From Nonomuraea sp. (GTDB taxonomy: Bacteria > Actinomycetota > Actinomycetes > Streptosporangiales > Streptosporangiaceae): a stretch of 11,780 nucleotides of DNA. The stretch covers positions 1 to 11,780 of the forward strand of contig JABFVJ010000130.1 in assembly GCA_013362835.1 (NCBI GenBank), read 5' to 3'. The notes beneath the pieces were generated by a model that saw nothing but the letters and a program-made list of their open reading frames with translations, made no database searches and was not told the DNA's origin. Positions 1 to 5,580 of the stretch are shown piece after piece. Every line of letters begins with the position of its first letter. Positions within the stretch are counted from its first letter, which is position 1. Made by a program: the position numbers and the translations under genes.

Positions 1-1
1 C

Positions 2-594
2 GGAGCGGGCCGCGGCTTCAGATCGGCGATCGCCGCGGCGCTGATCGACCGAGGTCACCAGGTCGTCGGCGTTGCGCGCACCGCCGGCGCATTGGCGGAC
101 GTGCACCGACGATGGGGTGCGGCGTTCGTCCCGGTTGTCGCCGACGCGACCGACGCGGAGACCGCCCGCACCCTGATCGAGCATCACCAGCCGACGTTGC
201 TCGTGCTCAACGCGGGCGCGACACCCGCCAGGCGATATCCAGCGGGGCTGCCCTGCGCGGCTCACCGCTCAGCGGCGGATACTCGGGCGCGAAGGCGATG
301 ATCCGATTTCTCGCCGGATACGCCGCCGATGAATCCCGCCGCGCCCAGCTCGGCATCGGCTTCGCCACCGTACTGCCGCAACTGACGCCTGTCACCGAAT
401 TCGGCGCCGCCGGGGCCGCCGCATACGCCCAGCGGCAGGGAATCGACACCGACACCTTCGCGGCGGCCTCGGAAGCGCTTCTCACGCCGGCCATCGTCGG
501 CGCCGAGATCGCGCGGCTGTGCCAGGACACCGACAACCAGGACGAGCACCGGGCGTACCAGCTCACCGGCCACGGACTTCACGCGATGGCGTGA
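2..594 (+). pseudogene. SDR-family oxidoreductase, internally deleted and frameshifted (5' end outside window)
   Basis: This is the remains of an NAD(P)-dependent short-chain dehydrogenase. The first half reads in the frame of position 2 and shows a Rossmann start (GAGRGFRSAIAAALIDRGHQ) and an NAG motif at 209-217. The second half reads in the frame of position 1, with a catalytic-Ser context (SSGAALRGSPLSGGY), a YSGAK active site at 280-294, and a normal SDR C-terminus ending at the TGA 592-594. Only about 10 codons separate NAG from the catalytic Ser. The family normally has about 50, so roughly 40-50 codons are missing and the frame changes near 222-235. Codon use is normal on both sides, which fits one ancestral gene. 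The true start lies upstream of the window. The stop overlaps a possible GTG of the next gene (GTGA at 591-594). As written, no complete SDR can be made. An assembly error is the alternative to real decay. Confidence 0.8.
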
Positions 595-614
595 ACAAGC
601 AGAAAGAGAAGGTC

Positions 615-1406
615 ATGTTGCTGGAAAACAAGAATGTCGTCGTCTACGGCGCGGGCGGCGCGGTCGGTGGTGCGGTGGCCCGCGGTTTCGCTCGCGAAGG
701 CGCCAGAGTGTTCCTGACCGGGCGAAGTCTCGACGTCATCGAAAGGGTCGCGAAGGAGATCTCCGCCGCGGGTGGGGCGGTCGAGACCGCCGTGGTGGAC
801 GCCGAGGACGAGAACTCCGTGACCGAGCACCTGGACGCGGTCGTCGCCGACGCCGGCAGCATCGACGTGTCGTTCAACGCGATCGGAATATCGCCCGTGG
901 GATTGCAGGGAATACCGCTCGCCGAACTGCCGGTCGAGAATTTCCTGCGCCCGATCACCACGTATGCCCAGGCTCATTTCATCACCGCGAGATCCGCCGC
1001 ACGGCACATGATCGCCCGGCGGTCGGGGGTGATCATGATGCACACACCCGAACCGGCCCGTTCGCCGCTGCCCCTGGTGGGCGGCATGAGCGTCGGCTGG
1101 GCGGCGATGGAGGGTCTCAACCGCGCGCTGTCGGCCGAATGGGCCCAGCACGGTGTTCGCGCGATCTGCCTGCGTACCACGGGCATGGTGGAGACGCCGG
1201 TCATCGACGTCGTGTACGGGCTGCACGCCGACGCGCTGGGGATCACCAAGGAGCAGTTCATCGCGCTGGCGAGTGGCATGGGCCACCGCAAGCGCCCGAC
1301 CACGCTGGCCGAACTCACGGAAGCGGCGGTGTTCCTCGCCTCCGACCGGGCCTCCGCGATGACCGGCACCGTCGCCAACCTGACCGGCGGAATCATCGTC
1401 GACTGA
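615..1406 (+). CDS. SDR-family oxidoreductase with atypical active site
   Basis: The product is a 263-residue classical-size SDR. It has a glycine-rich cofactor motif (YGAGGAVGGAVA, residues about 10-21) followed by an Arg-containing LTGR, which suggests NADP(H). A FNAIG segment sits where NNAG is usual, and the C-terminus has the ASDRASAMTGTVANLTGG pattern typical of SDRs. At the expected YxxxK site, just before AAMEGLNRAL, I read MSVGW, so both the Tyr and the Lys appear replaced and the usual Ser region reads IMMHTPEP. I recall an SDR subfamily with this divergent site, so this need not be decay. The substrate is unknown. ATG 615 was chosen because it follows AGAGAAGG and begins MLLENKN. 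An in-frame GTG at 591 overlapping the upstream stop is possible. It is probably co-transcribed with the preceding SDR remnant. Confidence 0.87.
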   Translation: MLLENKNVVVYGAGGAVGGAVARGFAREGARVFLTGRSLDVIERVAKEISAAGGAVETAVVDAEDENSVTEHLDAVVADAGSIDVSFNAIGISPVGLQGIPLAELPVENFLRPITTYAQAHFITARSAARHMIARRSGVIMMHTPEPARSPLPLVGGMSVGWAAMEGLNRALSAEWAQHGVRAICLRTTGMVETPVIDVVYGLHADALGITKEQFIALASGMGHRKRPTTLAELTEAAVFLASDRASAMTGTVANLTGGIIVD

Positions 1407-1414
1407 CCCGACCC

Positions 1415-1443
1415 GCCCCGACCGCCGTTTCGGCGGCCGGGGC
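1415..1443 (+). terminator. GC-rich stem-loop between two co-directional genes
   Basis: A 13-bp stem (1415-1427 paired with 1431-1443) has one A-C mismatch at 1421/1437 and a TTT loop. It starts 9 nt after the SDR stop. No T-run follows, which is common for actinomycete terminators. It could instead be an mRNA-stabilising or attenuating hairpin, because the next gene starts only 23 nt later with its own strong ribosome binding site. Confidence 0.5.
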
Positions 1444-1466
1444 ATCCCCGCAGAGGAGCAAGAGCT

Positions 1467-2174
1467 ATGAACGATCTACTCGCGACGGCCGTCGCCGCGC
1501 ACGGTGGCGTGGACCGGTGGAACCGGATCCGGACGATCTCTGTCGACGCCGCCATCACCGGGGCCTTCTGGCAGATCAAGGGGCAAGGCGACGCGCTGAC
1601 GAAGGTCCGCTTCGAGGTGGACACCACGCGGGAACGGCTGACCATGGACTTCGTCGGCCAGGACCGGCGGTCGGTCTTCGAACCCGACCGGGTCGTCCTG
1701 CAACGACCGATCGGCACGGTGGTCGAGGCACGCGACGACCCGGAACGGTCGTTCGACGGCCATCAGTTCGAGACGCCGTGGGACGACCTGCATCTGGCGT
1801 ACTTCACCGGGGAAGCACTGTGGACGTACCTGAATACGCCGTTCCTGTTCACCTGGCCGGGGTTCGTCTGTGAGGAGATCGCCCCGATTGAGGCCGACGG
1901 TGAAACATGGCGGCGGCTGAAAGTGACCTTCCCCGACCACATCAAGAGTCACACCCGCACGCAGGTGTTCTGCTTCGGCCCGGACGGGTTGCTGCGCCGC
2001 CACGACTTCACCATCGACATCGTCGGCCGGACGGTCGAGGCGCAGCTTCACGCCGCCGACTATCGCGACGTCGACGGCATCGTCATCCCCGCCACGCGAC
2101 GGGCCTACGCCCCGATGGGCGACGACCAGATCGTCTTCGTCGCCATCGACATGGCTGACATCGCCGTCCACTGA
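1467..2174 (+). CDS. Conserved protein of unknown function (235 aa)
   Basis: The product is a 235-residue soluble protein without a signal peptide or membrane segment. It opens with an AVAAHGGVDRWN segment, then alternates short beta-like stretches. Conserved-looking aromatic and acidic motifs include FETPWDDLHLAYFTGEALW and WRRLKVTFPDHIKSH, followed by FGPDGLLRRHDF. I recognise this as a widespread uncharacterised family that often sits beside SDR, monooxygenase or regulator genes. The repeated-strand pattern (a ligand-carrying, LolA/LppX-like half-barrel) is only a guess. The start ATG is supported by GAGGAG at 1453-1458, 8 nt upstream. It follows the SDR gene after a hairpin and precedes the sigma-factor genes on the same strand. 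No enzymatic motif is evident. Confidence 0.82.
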   Translation: MNDLLATAVAAHGGVDRWNRIRTISVDAAITGAFWQIKGQGDALTKVRFEVDTTRERLTMDFVGQDRRSVFEPDRVVLQRPIGTVVEARDDPERSFDGHQFETPWDDLHLAYFTGEALWTYLNTPFLFTWPGFVCEEIAPIEADGETWRRLKVTFPDHIKSHTRTQVFCFGPDGLLRRHDFTIDIVGRTVEAQLHAADYRDVDGIVIPATRRAYAPMGDDQIVFVAIDMADIAVH

Positions 2175-2204
2175 CCGAATTCCTTTCTCGCAAGGGACCT
2201 CACG

Positions 2205-2356
2205 ATGAACGACACCCACCAGGCCCGGTCGCTCCGGCGGGGCCCGAGTGGTACGGCGACAACGGCTGCCGCACGTACTTCATCAACGATCGCGAGCACG
2301 AGCCGATGGGAGCAACGTTGCGCCACCACAGAATGTGCGGATCATGCACACCATGA
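2205..2356 (+). pseudogene. Short damaged gene remnant upstream of the sigma factor
   Basis: An AAGGGA ribosome binding site (2192-2197) and ATG 2205 start a reading frame beginning MNDTHQA. From about 2225 the frame with typical actinomycete GC-rich third positions is the -1 frame, reading PVAPAGPEWYGDNGCRTYF and then INDREHEPMGATL, up to about 2290. The start frame itself has poor codon use after residue 7. A single missing base in the CCC run at 2224-2226 would join the two. After about 2290 codon use degrades (RHHRMCGSCTP) and the frame stops at TGA 2354-2356, overlapping the sigma-factor ATG as ATGA. I do not recognise the protein. Alternatives are a truncated larger gene, or a real peptide of about 50 residues with a sequencing error. 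Coding origin is well supported, function is not. Confidence 0.55.
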
Positions 2357-3309
2357 CTGAAGCCAAGGCCACCGGCGACAAGGATTTCGGAAGGCTGAGC
2401 GAACCGTTCCGGCGTGAGCTGCTCGCCTACTGCTACCGCATGCTCGGCTCGGTCGACGAGGCCGAAGAGGTGGTGCAAGACGTCTACCTCGACGCCTGGC
2501 GTGCCTACGACGCGTTCGAGGGACGGTCGTCGCTGCGTACCTGGCTGTACCGTATCGCGAGCCGGGCGTGTTTCAAGGCGCTGGAAAAGAGTAGACGCAG
2601 ACCCCTGCCCGCGGATCTCGGCGCCCCGCAGACAGACCTCGACGCGGCGCTCGGCGCACAAGCTCGGGAGGTGCCGTGGCTCCAGCCGATCCCCGACTTC
2701 CTGTTCACCACCGCACCGGCCGATCCGGCGACGGTCGTGGTGGAACGACAGACGATGCGGCTCGCGCTGGTGGGCGCGCTTCAGCGGCTGCCGCCGCGAC
2801 AGCGAGCCGTGCTGATTCTCCGCGACGTGCTGCAATGGCGTACCGCCGAGGTGGCGCAACTGCTGGAGATGACGACAGCGGCCGTCAACAGCGCGCTCCA
2901 GCGCGCCCGAGCCCAGGTTCCGCTCAGCCAGGACGACCTGACCGAACCCGCCGAGCCACGACAGCGGGCCCTGCTCGACCGATACGTCACCGCCTTCGAA
3001 ACCGCGGACGTGGATCAACTCGTCGCGGTATTGACAGAGGACGCCAGATGGGAAATGCCGCCGATCGTGACCTGGTTCGAAGGCCGCGCCGACATCCTCG
3101 CCTTCCTGGCCAGACAGATGCGAGTGATCGGACCGGCCGCGCTGGTCCCCACCTCCGCCAACGGACAACCCGCCTTCGCGGTGTACGCCCGCGGCCGCGA
3201 CGGCGCACCCCGCCCACATGCCCTGCACGTACTGACACCCACGACCGAGGGCGTCCGCCGGATCGTCGCGTTCCACGGCTCAGGGCTGTTTCCACTGTTC
3301 GGGCTCTGA
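2353..3309 (+). CDS. ECF sigma factor with C-terminal SnoaL-like domain (SigG/SigX5 type)
   Basis: This 318-residue RNA polymerase sigma factor contains region 2 at about residues 19-83 (CYRMLGSVDEAEEVVQDVY, then RTWLYRIASRAC), a linker with PWLQPIPDFLF, region 4 at about 137-190 (LPPRQRAVLILRDVLQW, then AEVAQLLEMTTAAVNSALQRAR), and a SnoaL-like domain from about 205 (LLDRYVTAFETADVDQLVAVL, WEMPPIVTWFEG). The WLQP-type linker and domain order match the SigG/SigX5 group. Such sigmas usually lack a classical membrane anti-sigma, and the SnoaL tail is thought to tune activity. ATG 2353 overlaps the stop of the preceding remnant. ATG 2344 (MHTMTEA) is an alternative, and neither has a clear ribosome binding site, which favours translational coupling. 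A sigma-2-like small gene starts 1 nt after its stop, and CMD and NmrA-like genes follow. Confidence 0.9.
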   Translation: MTEAKATGDKDFGRLSEPFRRELLAYCYRMLGSVDEAEEVVQDVYLDAWRAYDAFEGRSSLRTWLYRIASRACFKALEKSRRRPLPADLGAPQTDLDAALGAQAREVPWLQPIPDFLFTTAPADPATVVVERQTMRLALVGALQRLPPRQRAVLILRDVLQWRTAEVAQLLEMTTAAVNSALQRARAQVPLSQDDLTEPAEPRQRALLDRYVTAFETADVDQLVAVLTEDARWEMPPIVTWFEGRADILAFLARQMRVIGPAALVPTSANGQPAFAVYARGRDGAPRPHALHVLTPTTEGVRRIVAFHGSGLFPLFGL

Positions 3310-3310
3310 C

Positions 3311-3635
3311 ATGGCCGGCGGCATGTCCGAACCGGAGAACATCACCCAGCACAACGAGGAGCTTCACGCACAGCTGCGACTGTTCTGCCTCCTCATGCTC
3401 GGTTCGGCCGACGCCGCCGACCGAGTCATGAGGCAGATCTACCATCGCGCACTAGATCACCAAGACGATCGACAACATCGGCAGTCAGAACGCGTCCGAC
3501 TGTTCAGCATCGCCGCCGACCTCTGCGGGGCCCGCGATTGTTCATCGCACGAATGAGCTGCGCGACGAACTCCAACGCCTGCATCTGGGCACCTTCACCG
3601 CCCCTGCCGAGTCCTCCGCCGGCGCACCGAGCTGA
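3311..3635 (+). pseudogene. Sigma region-2-like small protein, frameshifted
   Basis: The reading frame from ATG 3311 (or ATG 3323) encodes LRLFCLLMLGSADAADRVMR followed by QIYHRAL. This aligns without gaps to region 2 of the upstream sigma factor (LLAYCYRMLGSVDEAEEVVQ...), sharing about 11 of 27 positions. RVRLFSIAADLC corresponds to its RTWLYRIASRAC. There is no region 4, so it cannot bind a -35 element by itself. The frame ends at TGA 3554-3556, but skipping one base in the GGGG run at 3527-3530 continues as IVHRTNELRDELQRLHLGTF to TGA 3633-3635, giving about 103-107 residues. It begins 1 nt after the sigma stop without a ribosome binding site, which implies translational coupling. GC falls to 53% in 3421-3480. 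It could be a decayed duplicate, an extra sigma module or a regulator; the resemblance is visible, the role is not known. Confidence 0.6.
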
Positions 3636-3636
3636 C

Positions 3637-3652
3637 CCGGCCGTAAAGCCGG
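3637..3652 (+). terminator. Small hairpin after the sigma-region genes (weak)
   Basis: CCGGC (3637-3641) pairs with GCCGG (3648-3652) around a six-base loop, directly after the last stop of the sigma-like gene. There is no T-run. The rest of the 141-bp gap (3636-3776) holds the start region of the next gene and no convincing ORF or promoter. Confidence 0.25.
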
Positions 3653-3776
3653 TGATCCACGTCACATGACGACACTGTTACGGAGGGCGGGCAGCCGGCG
3701 TCTCGTGTTCGCCAGGACGCCGTGCGGACGATCCGTACGGCACGCGAGCCCGAGTTCGAGAAGGACAGCCCACACC

Positions 3777-4274
3777 ATGCCTGCACCCACGACGACCGAC
3801 CTCCGGTCGCGCATGCCCAACCCCCTCCCGTTCGTCCCCGAAATGGCCGAAGTCGCCGGAGGTCTGCACAAGGTCCTCAAGAACGGCACGATTCCGCAGA
3901 CCACCGTCCACCTGCTGCAGCTGCGCGCCGGACAGCTGCTCGGCAGCACGTACTTCACCATCAGGGAGACCGGCGAACTCCGCCGGGCAGGGGAATCGGA
4001 GGAGCGCATCACCGCCGTGGCGACCTGGCGGGACGCCACGTACTTCACCGACGCCGAACGGGTCGCGCTGGAGCTCGTGGAGGCGGTCCTCACCCCTGAC
4101 CCGTCCGGGGAACGCGTCCCCGACGAGCTGTACGCCAGGGCGGCGGCGCTCTACGACGACAAAGCGCTCTGGACGCTCGTCATGGCGATCGCCCACATCG
4201 GCTTCTTCACCCCCGCCGCACTGATCGCCAAACCGATCCCCGGCATGCCCCCCGGCCAGAACTACAACGCGTGA
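3777..4274 (+). CDS. Carboxymuconolactone decarboxylase (AhpD-like) family protein lacking the CxxC cysteines
   Basis: This 165-residue all-helical CMD/AhpD-fold protein has the diagnostic core LLQLRAGQLLGSTYF, followed by ETGELRRAGESEERITAVATW and YFTDAERVALELVEAVLTP. In peroxidase members the equivalent of GSTYFTIRE reads GCxxCxxxH. Here both Cys and the His are replaced (S, F, E), so thiol peroxidase activity by the AhpD mechanism is not expected. I recall a cysteine-less CMD subfamily, so the loss may be ancestral. The start at 3777 is preferred over extension to 3666 because GAGAAGGA lies at 3758-3765 and the upstream residues are arginine-rich and unlike the family. The NmrA-like gene follows after 14 nt with its ribosome binding site right after this stop, indicating an operon. 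CMD genes commonly neighbour ECF41-like sigma factors. Confidence 0.85.
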   Translation: MPAPTTTDLRSRMPNPLPFVPEMAEVAGGLHKVLKNGTIPQTTVHLLQLRAGQLLGSTYFTIRETGELRRAGESEERITAVATWRDATYFTDAERVALELVEAVLTPDPSGERVPDELYARAAALYDDKALWTLVMAIAHIGFFTPAALIAKPIPGMPPGQNYNA

Positions 4275-4288
4275 GAAGGGCATCGAAC

Positions 4289-5041
4289 ATGAACATCACC
4301 ACGATCGCGGTCGCGGGAGCGACCGGACGGCTGGGCCGCCACGTCGTCGACGTCCTGGCCGAGCGGGGGCACCGGGTCGTGCCGATGTCCCGGGCCACCG
4401 GCGTGGACGTCATCACAGGTGAGGGCCTCGCCGCGGCCCTCACCGGCGCCGAGGTCGTCATCGACGTCGCCTCGTGGCACGCCTCCGACCAGGACGCGGC
4501 GACAGAGTTCTTCCGTACGTCGGCCCGCAACCTGCACGAGTACGGTCGGAAGGCGGGGGTCGGCCGGATCGCCGCGGCCTCGATCATCGGCGTCGACCGG
4601 GCCACCGCCGGTTTCCTGGCGGCCAAGAAGGTGCACGAGGAACTTCTGCTGTCCGGCCCGCTCCCCGTCCGCCTGCTGCGGGCCGCGCAGTTCCACGAGT
4701 TCGTCGGCCAGCTCCTGGACTGGCAGCAGGGCGACGTCGCCTACGTCCCGGCCCTGCCCGCCCAGCTCGTGGCCTGCCGTGCCGTGGCCGAGGAACTGGT
4801 CGACCTGGCCACCGCCCCCGTCGCTCCGGGAACGCCGATCCCCGAGATCGCCGGCCCGCGCAAGGAGATCTTGGCGGAGGTGGCCGCACTTCTGGGCGCC
4901 CGCCGAGGCGTCAAGGTCGTCGGTGTGGACGGCTCCGGCATGCCCGACGCCGAGCTCGCCGCCGCCGGCGCGTTCCTGCCCGGCCCGCACGCCAAGCTCG
5001 CCGGCCCTGCCTTCCAGGACTGGCTCGACACCCAACCCTGA
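4289..5041 (+). CDS. NmrA-like NAD(P)-binding protein (atypical SDR)
   Basis: This 250-residue extended or atypical SDR starts with a Rossmann motif at residues about 5-16 (IAVAGATGRLGRHV). Further features are VIDVASWHASD in the fourth-strand region, RIAAASIIGVD at the position where active SDRs carry Ser, and a C-terminal substrate domain with PEIAGPRKEILAEVAALLG. Proteins of this kind act as NAD(P)H-binding sensors or as reductases and epimerases. There is no YxxxK in the usual place, only FLAAKKVHEELL. ATG 4289 is supported by AGAAGGG at 4274-4280, 8 nt upstream; the in-frame GTG 4271 overlaps the ribosome binding site and is less likely. It is translated after the CMD-fold gene in the same operon and converges on the VOC gene with a 5-nt gap. 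Confidence 0.85.
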   Translation: MNITTIAVAGATGRLGRHVVDVLAERGHRVVPMSRATGVDVITGEGLAAALTGAEVVIDVASWHASDQDAATEFFRTSARNLHEYGRKAGVGRIAAASIIGVDRATAGFLAAKKVHEELLLSGPLPVRLLRAAQFHEFVGQLLDWQQGDVAYVPALPAQLVACRAVAEELVDLATAPVAPGTPIPEIAGPRKEILAEVAALLGARRGVKVVGVDGSGMPDAELAAAGAFLPGPHAKLAGPAFQDWLDTQP

Positions 5042-5051
5042 GCGGGTCAGG
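5037..5051. terminator. Inverted repeat spanning two convergent stop codons
   Basis: CCTGA (5037-5041) and TCAGG (5047-5051) flank GCGGG, so each arm contains one gene's TGA stop. An outer AACC/GGTT pair (5034-5037, 5055-5058) could extend the hairpin with a bulge. Bidirectional termination is plausible but unproven. Confidence 0.35.
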
Positions 5052-5472
5052 ACGGGTTGTACTCGCCGACGACGTCCAGGACCCAGATGACGCCGAAGCG
5101 GTCCTTCAACATCCCGTAGAGCGGTGCCCACGGCGCGGCCGCCAGCGGCCGCACGACGGTCGCGCCGTCGCACAGCCCCTCCCAGTACGCGCCGACCTCC
5201 TCGGCGGAGTCACCCCGGAGCGACACGAAGAACGCGTTCTCCCCCTGCGCCCACGGCATGGACGAGGGCACGTCGTAGGCCATGACGCGGAAGCCGTTGC
5301 CGGCGGCCACCTGACCCCACATCACCTGGTCGGCCTCGGACGGCTCCCGTACGTTCCCGGCGTCCTCGTACGTGACCACGGCCAGGTCCCCGCCGAACAC
5401 GGACCGGTAGAACGTGAGCGCCTCGCGGGCGTCGCCGCGGAAGTTCAGATGGGTCACCGTAGTGACGGACAT
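5047..5472 (-). CDS. VOC-family (PhnB/glyoxalase-like) protein
   Basis: This 141-residue vicinal-oxygen-chelate protein has two beta-alpha-beta-beta-beta modules. The opening THLNFRGDAREALTFYRSVF is typical of the PhnB-like 3-demethylubiquinone-methyltransferase-fold subgroup, and the end APLYGMLKDRFGVIWVLDV carries the usual second-module signature. Members bind metals, antibiotics or small electrophiles, and no specific substrate can be read here. The start at 5472 has AAGGAG 6 nt upstream on the minus strand (complement of 5479-5484). It is transcribed divergently from a WYL regulator 108 bp away, a pairing I know to be frequent in actinomycetes, which suggests that regulator controls it. 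It converges on the NmrA-like gene. Confidence 0.9.
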   Translation of the reverse strand: MSVTTVTHLNFRGDAREALTFYRSVFGGDLAVVTYEDAGNVREPSEADQVMWGQVAAGNGFRVMAYDVPSSMPWAQGENAFFVSLRGDSAEEVGAYWEGLCDGATVVRPLAAAPWAPLYGMLKDRFGVIWVLDVVGEYNPS

Positions 5473-5498
5473 GATCGACTCCTTGGTGTCGTGATGAA

Positions 5499-5531
5499 CG
5501 AGCGGTCCTCGCTCGACGGCACGAACGTTCG
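5499..5531. promoter_or_regulatory. Two palindromes in the VOC/WYL divergent promoter region
   Basis: The 108-bp gap holds CGAGCG-GTCCT-CGCTCG (5499-5515, perfect 6-bp arms) and a perfect 10-bp palindrome CGAACGTTCG (5522-5531). They lie between the two divergent starts, where an operator for the WYL regulator would be expected. No clear -10/-35 pair was found. Confidence 0.4.
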
Positions 5532-5580
5532 CAGGGGAAGCGGTCAGGGTGTGTCCGCTTCTCCGGGCATCATGGGAGTC

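Noticed and set aside
579..1445. Minus-strand open frame (288 codons) opposite the second SDR
   Set aside because: It is a shadow of the SDR, with low-complexity Arg/Gly/Asp/His composition and no family match.
2200..3276. Long minus-strand open frame (358 codons) opposite the sigma factor
   Set aside because: It is the antisense shadow of a well-recognised sigma gene. Its translation has no recognisable family, is rich in His/Gly/Arg, and has no ribosome binding site.
3527..3533. Programmed frameshift at GGGGCCC in the sigma-2-like gene
   Set aside because: It is not a known slippery heptamer, and no stimulatory structure was obvious. A simple indel or sequencing error is more likely.
3660..3702. 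GTCACA at 3661-3666 as an ECF41-type -35 element (TGTCACA-N16-CGTC)
   Set aside because: The base before GTCACA is C, not T, and no CGTC lies at the required spacing; the nearest is at 3699-3702.
3666..3776. N-terminal extension of the CMD-fold protein
   Set aside because: The extra residues are Arg/Ser-rich and unlike the family, and the ribosome binding site and usual length support the start at 3777.
4474..5580. Upstream extension of the WYL regulator frame
   Set aside because: It crosses the NmrA-like and VOC genes in other frames and is arginine/proline-rich. The family N-terminus begins at 5581.
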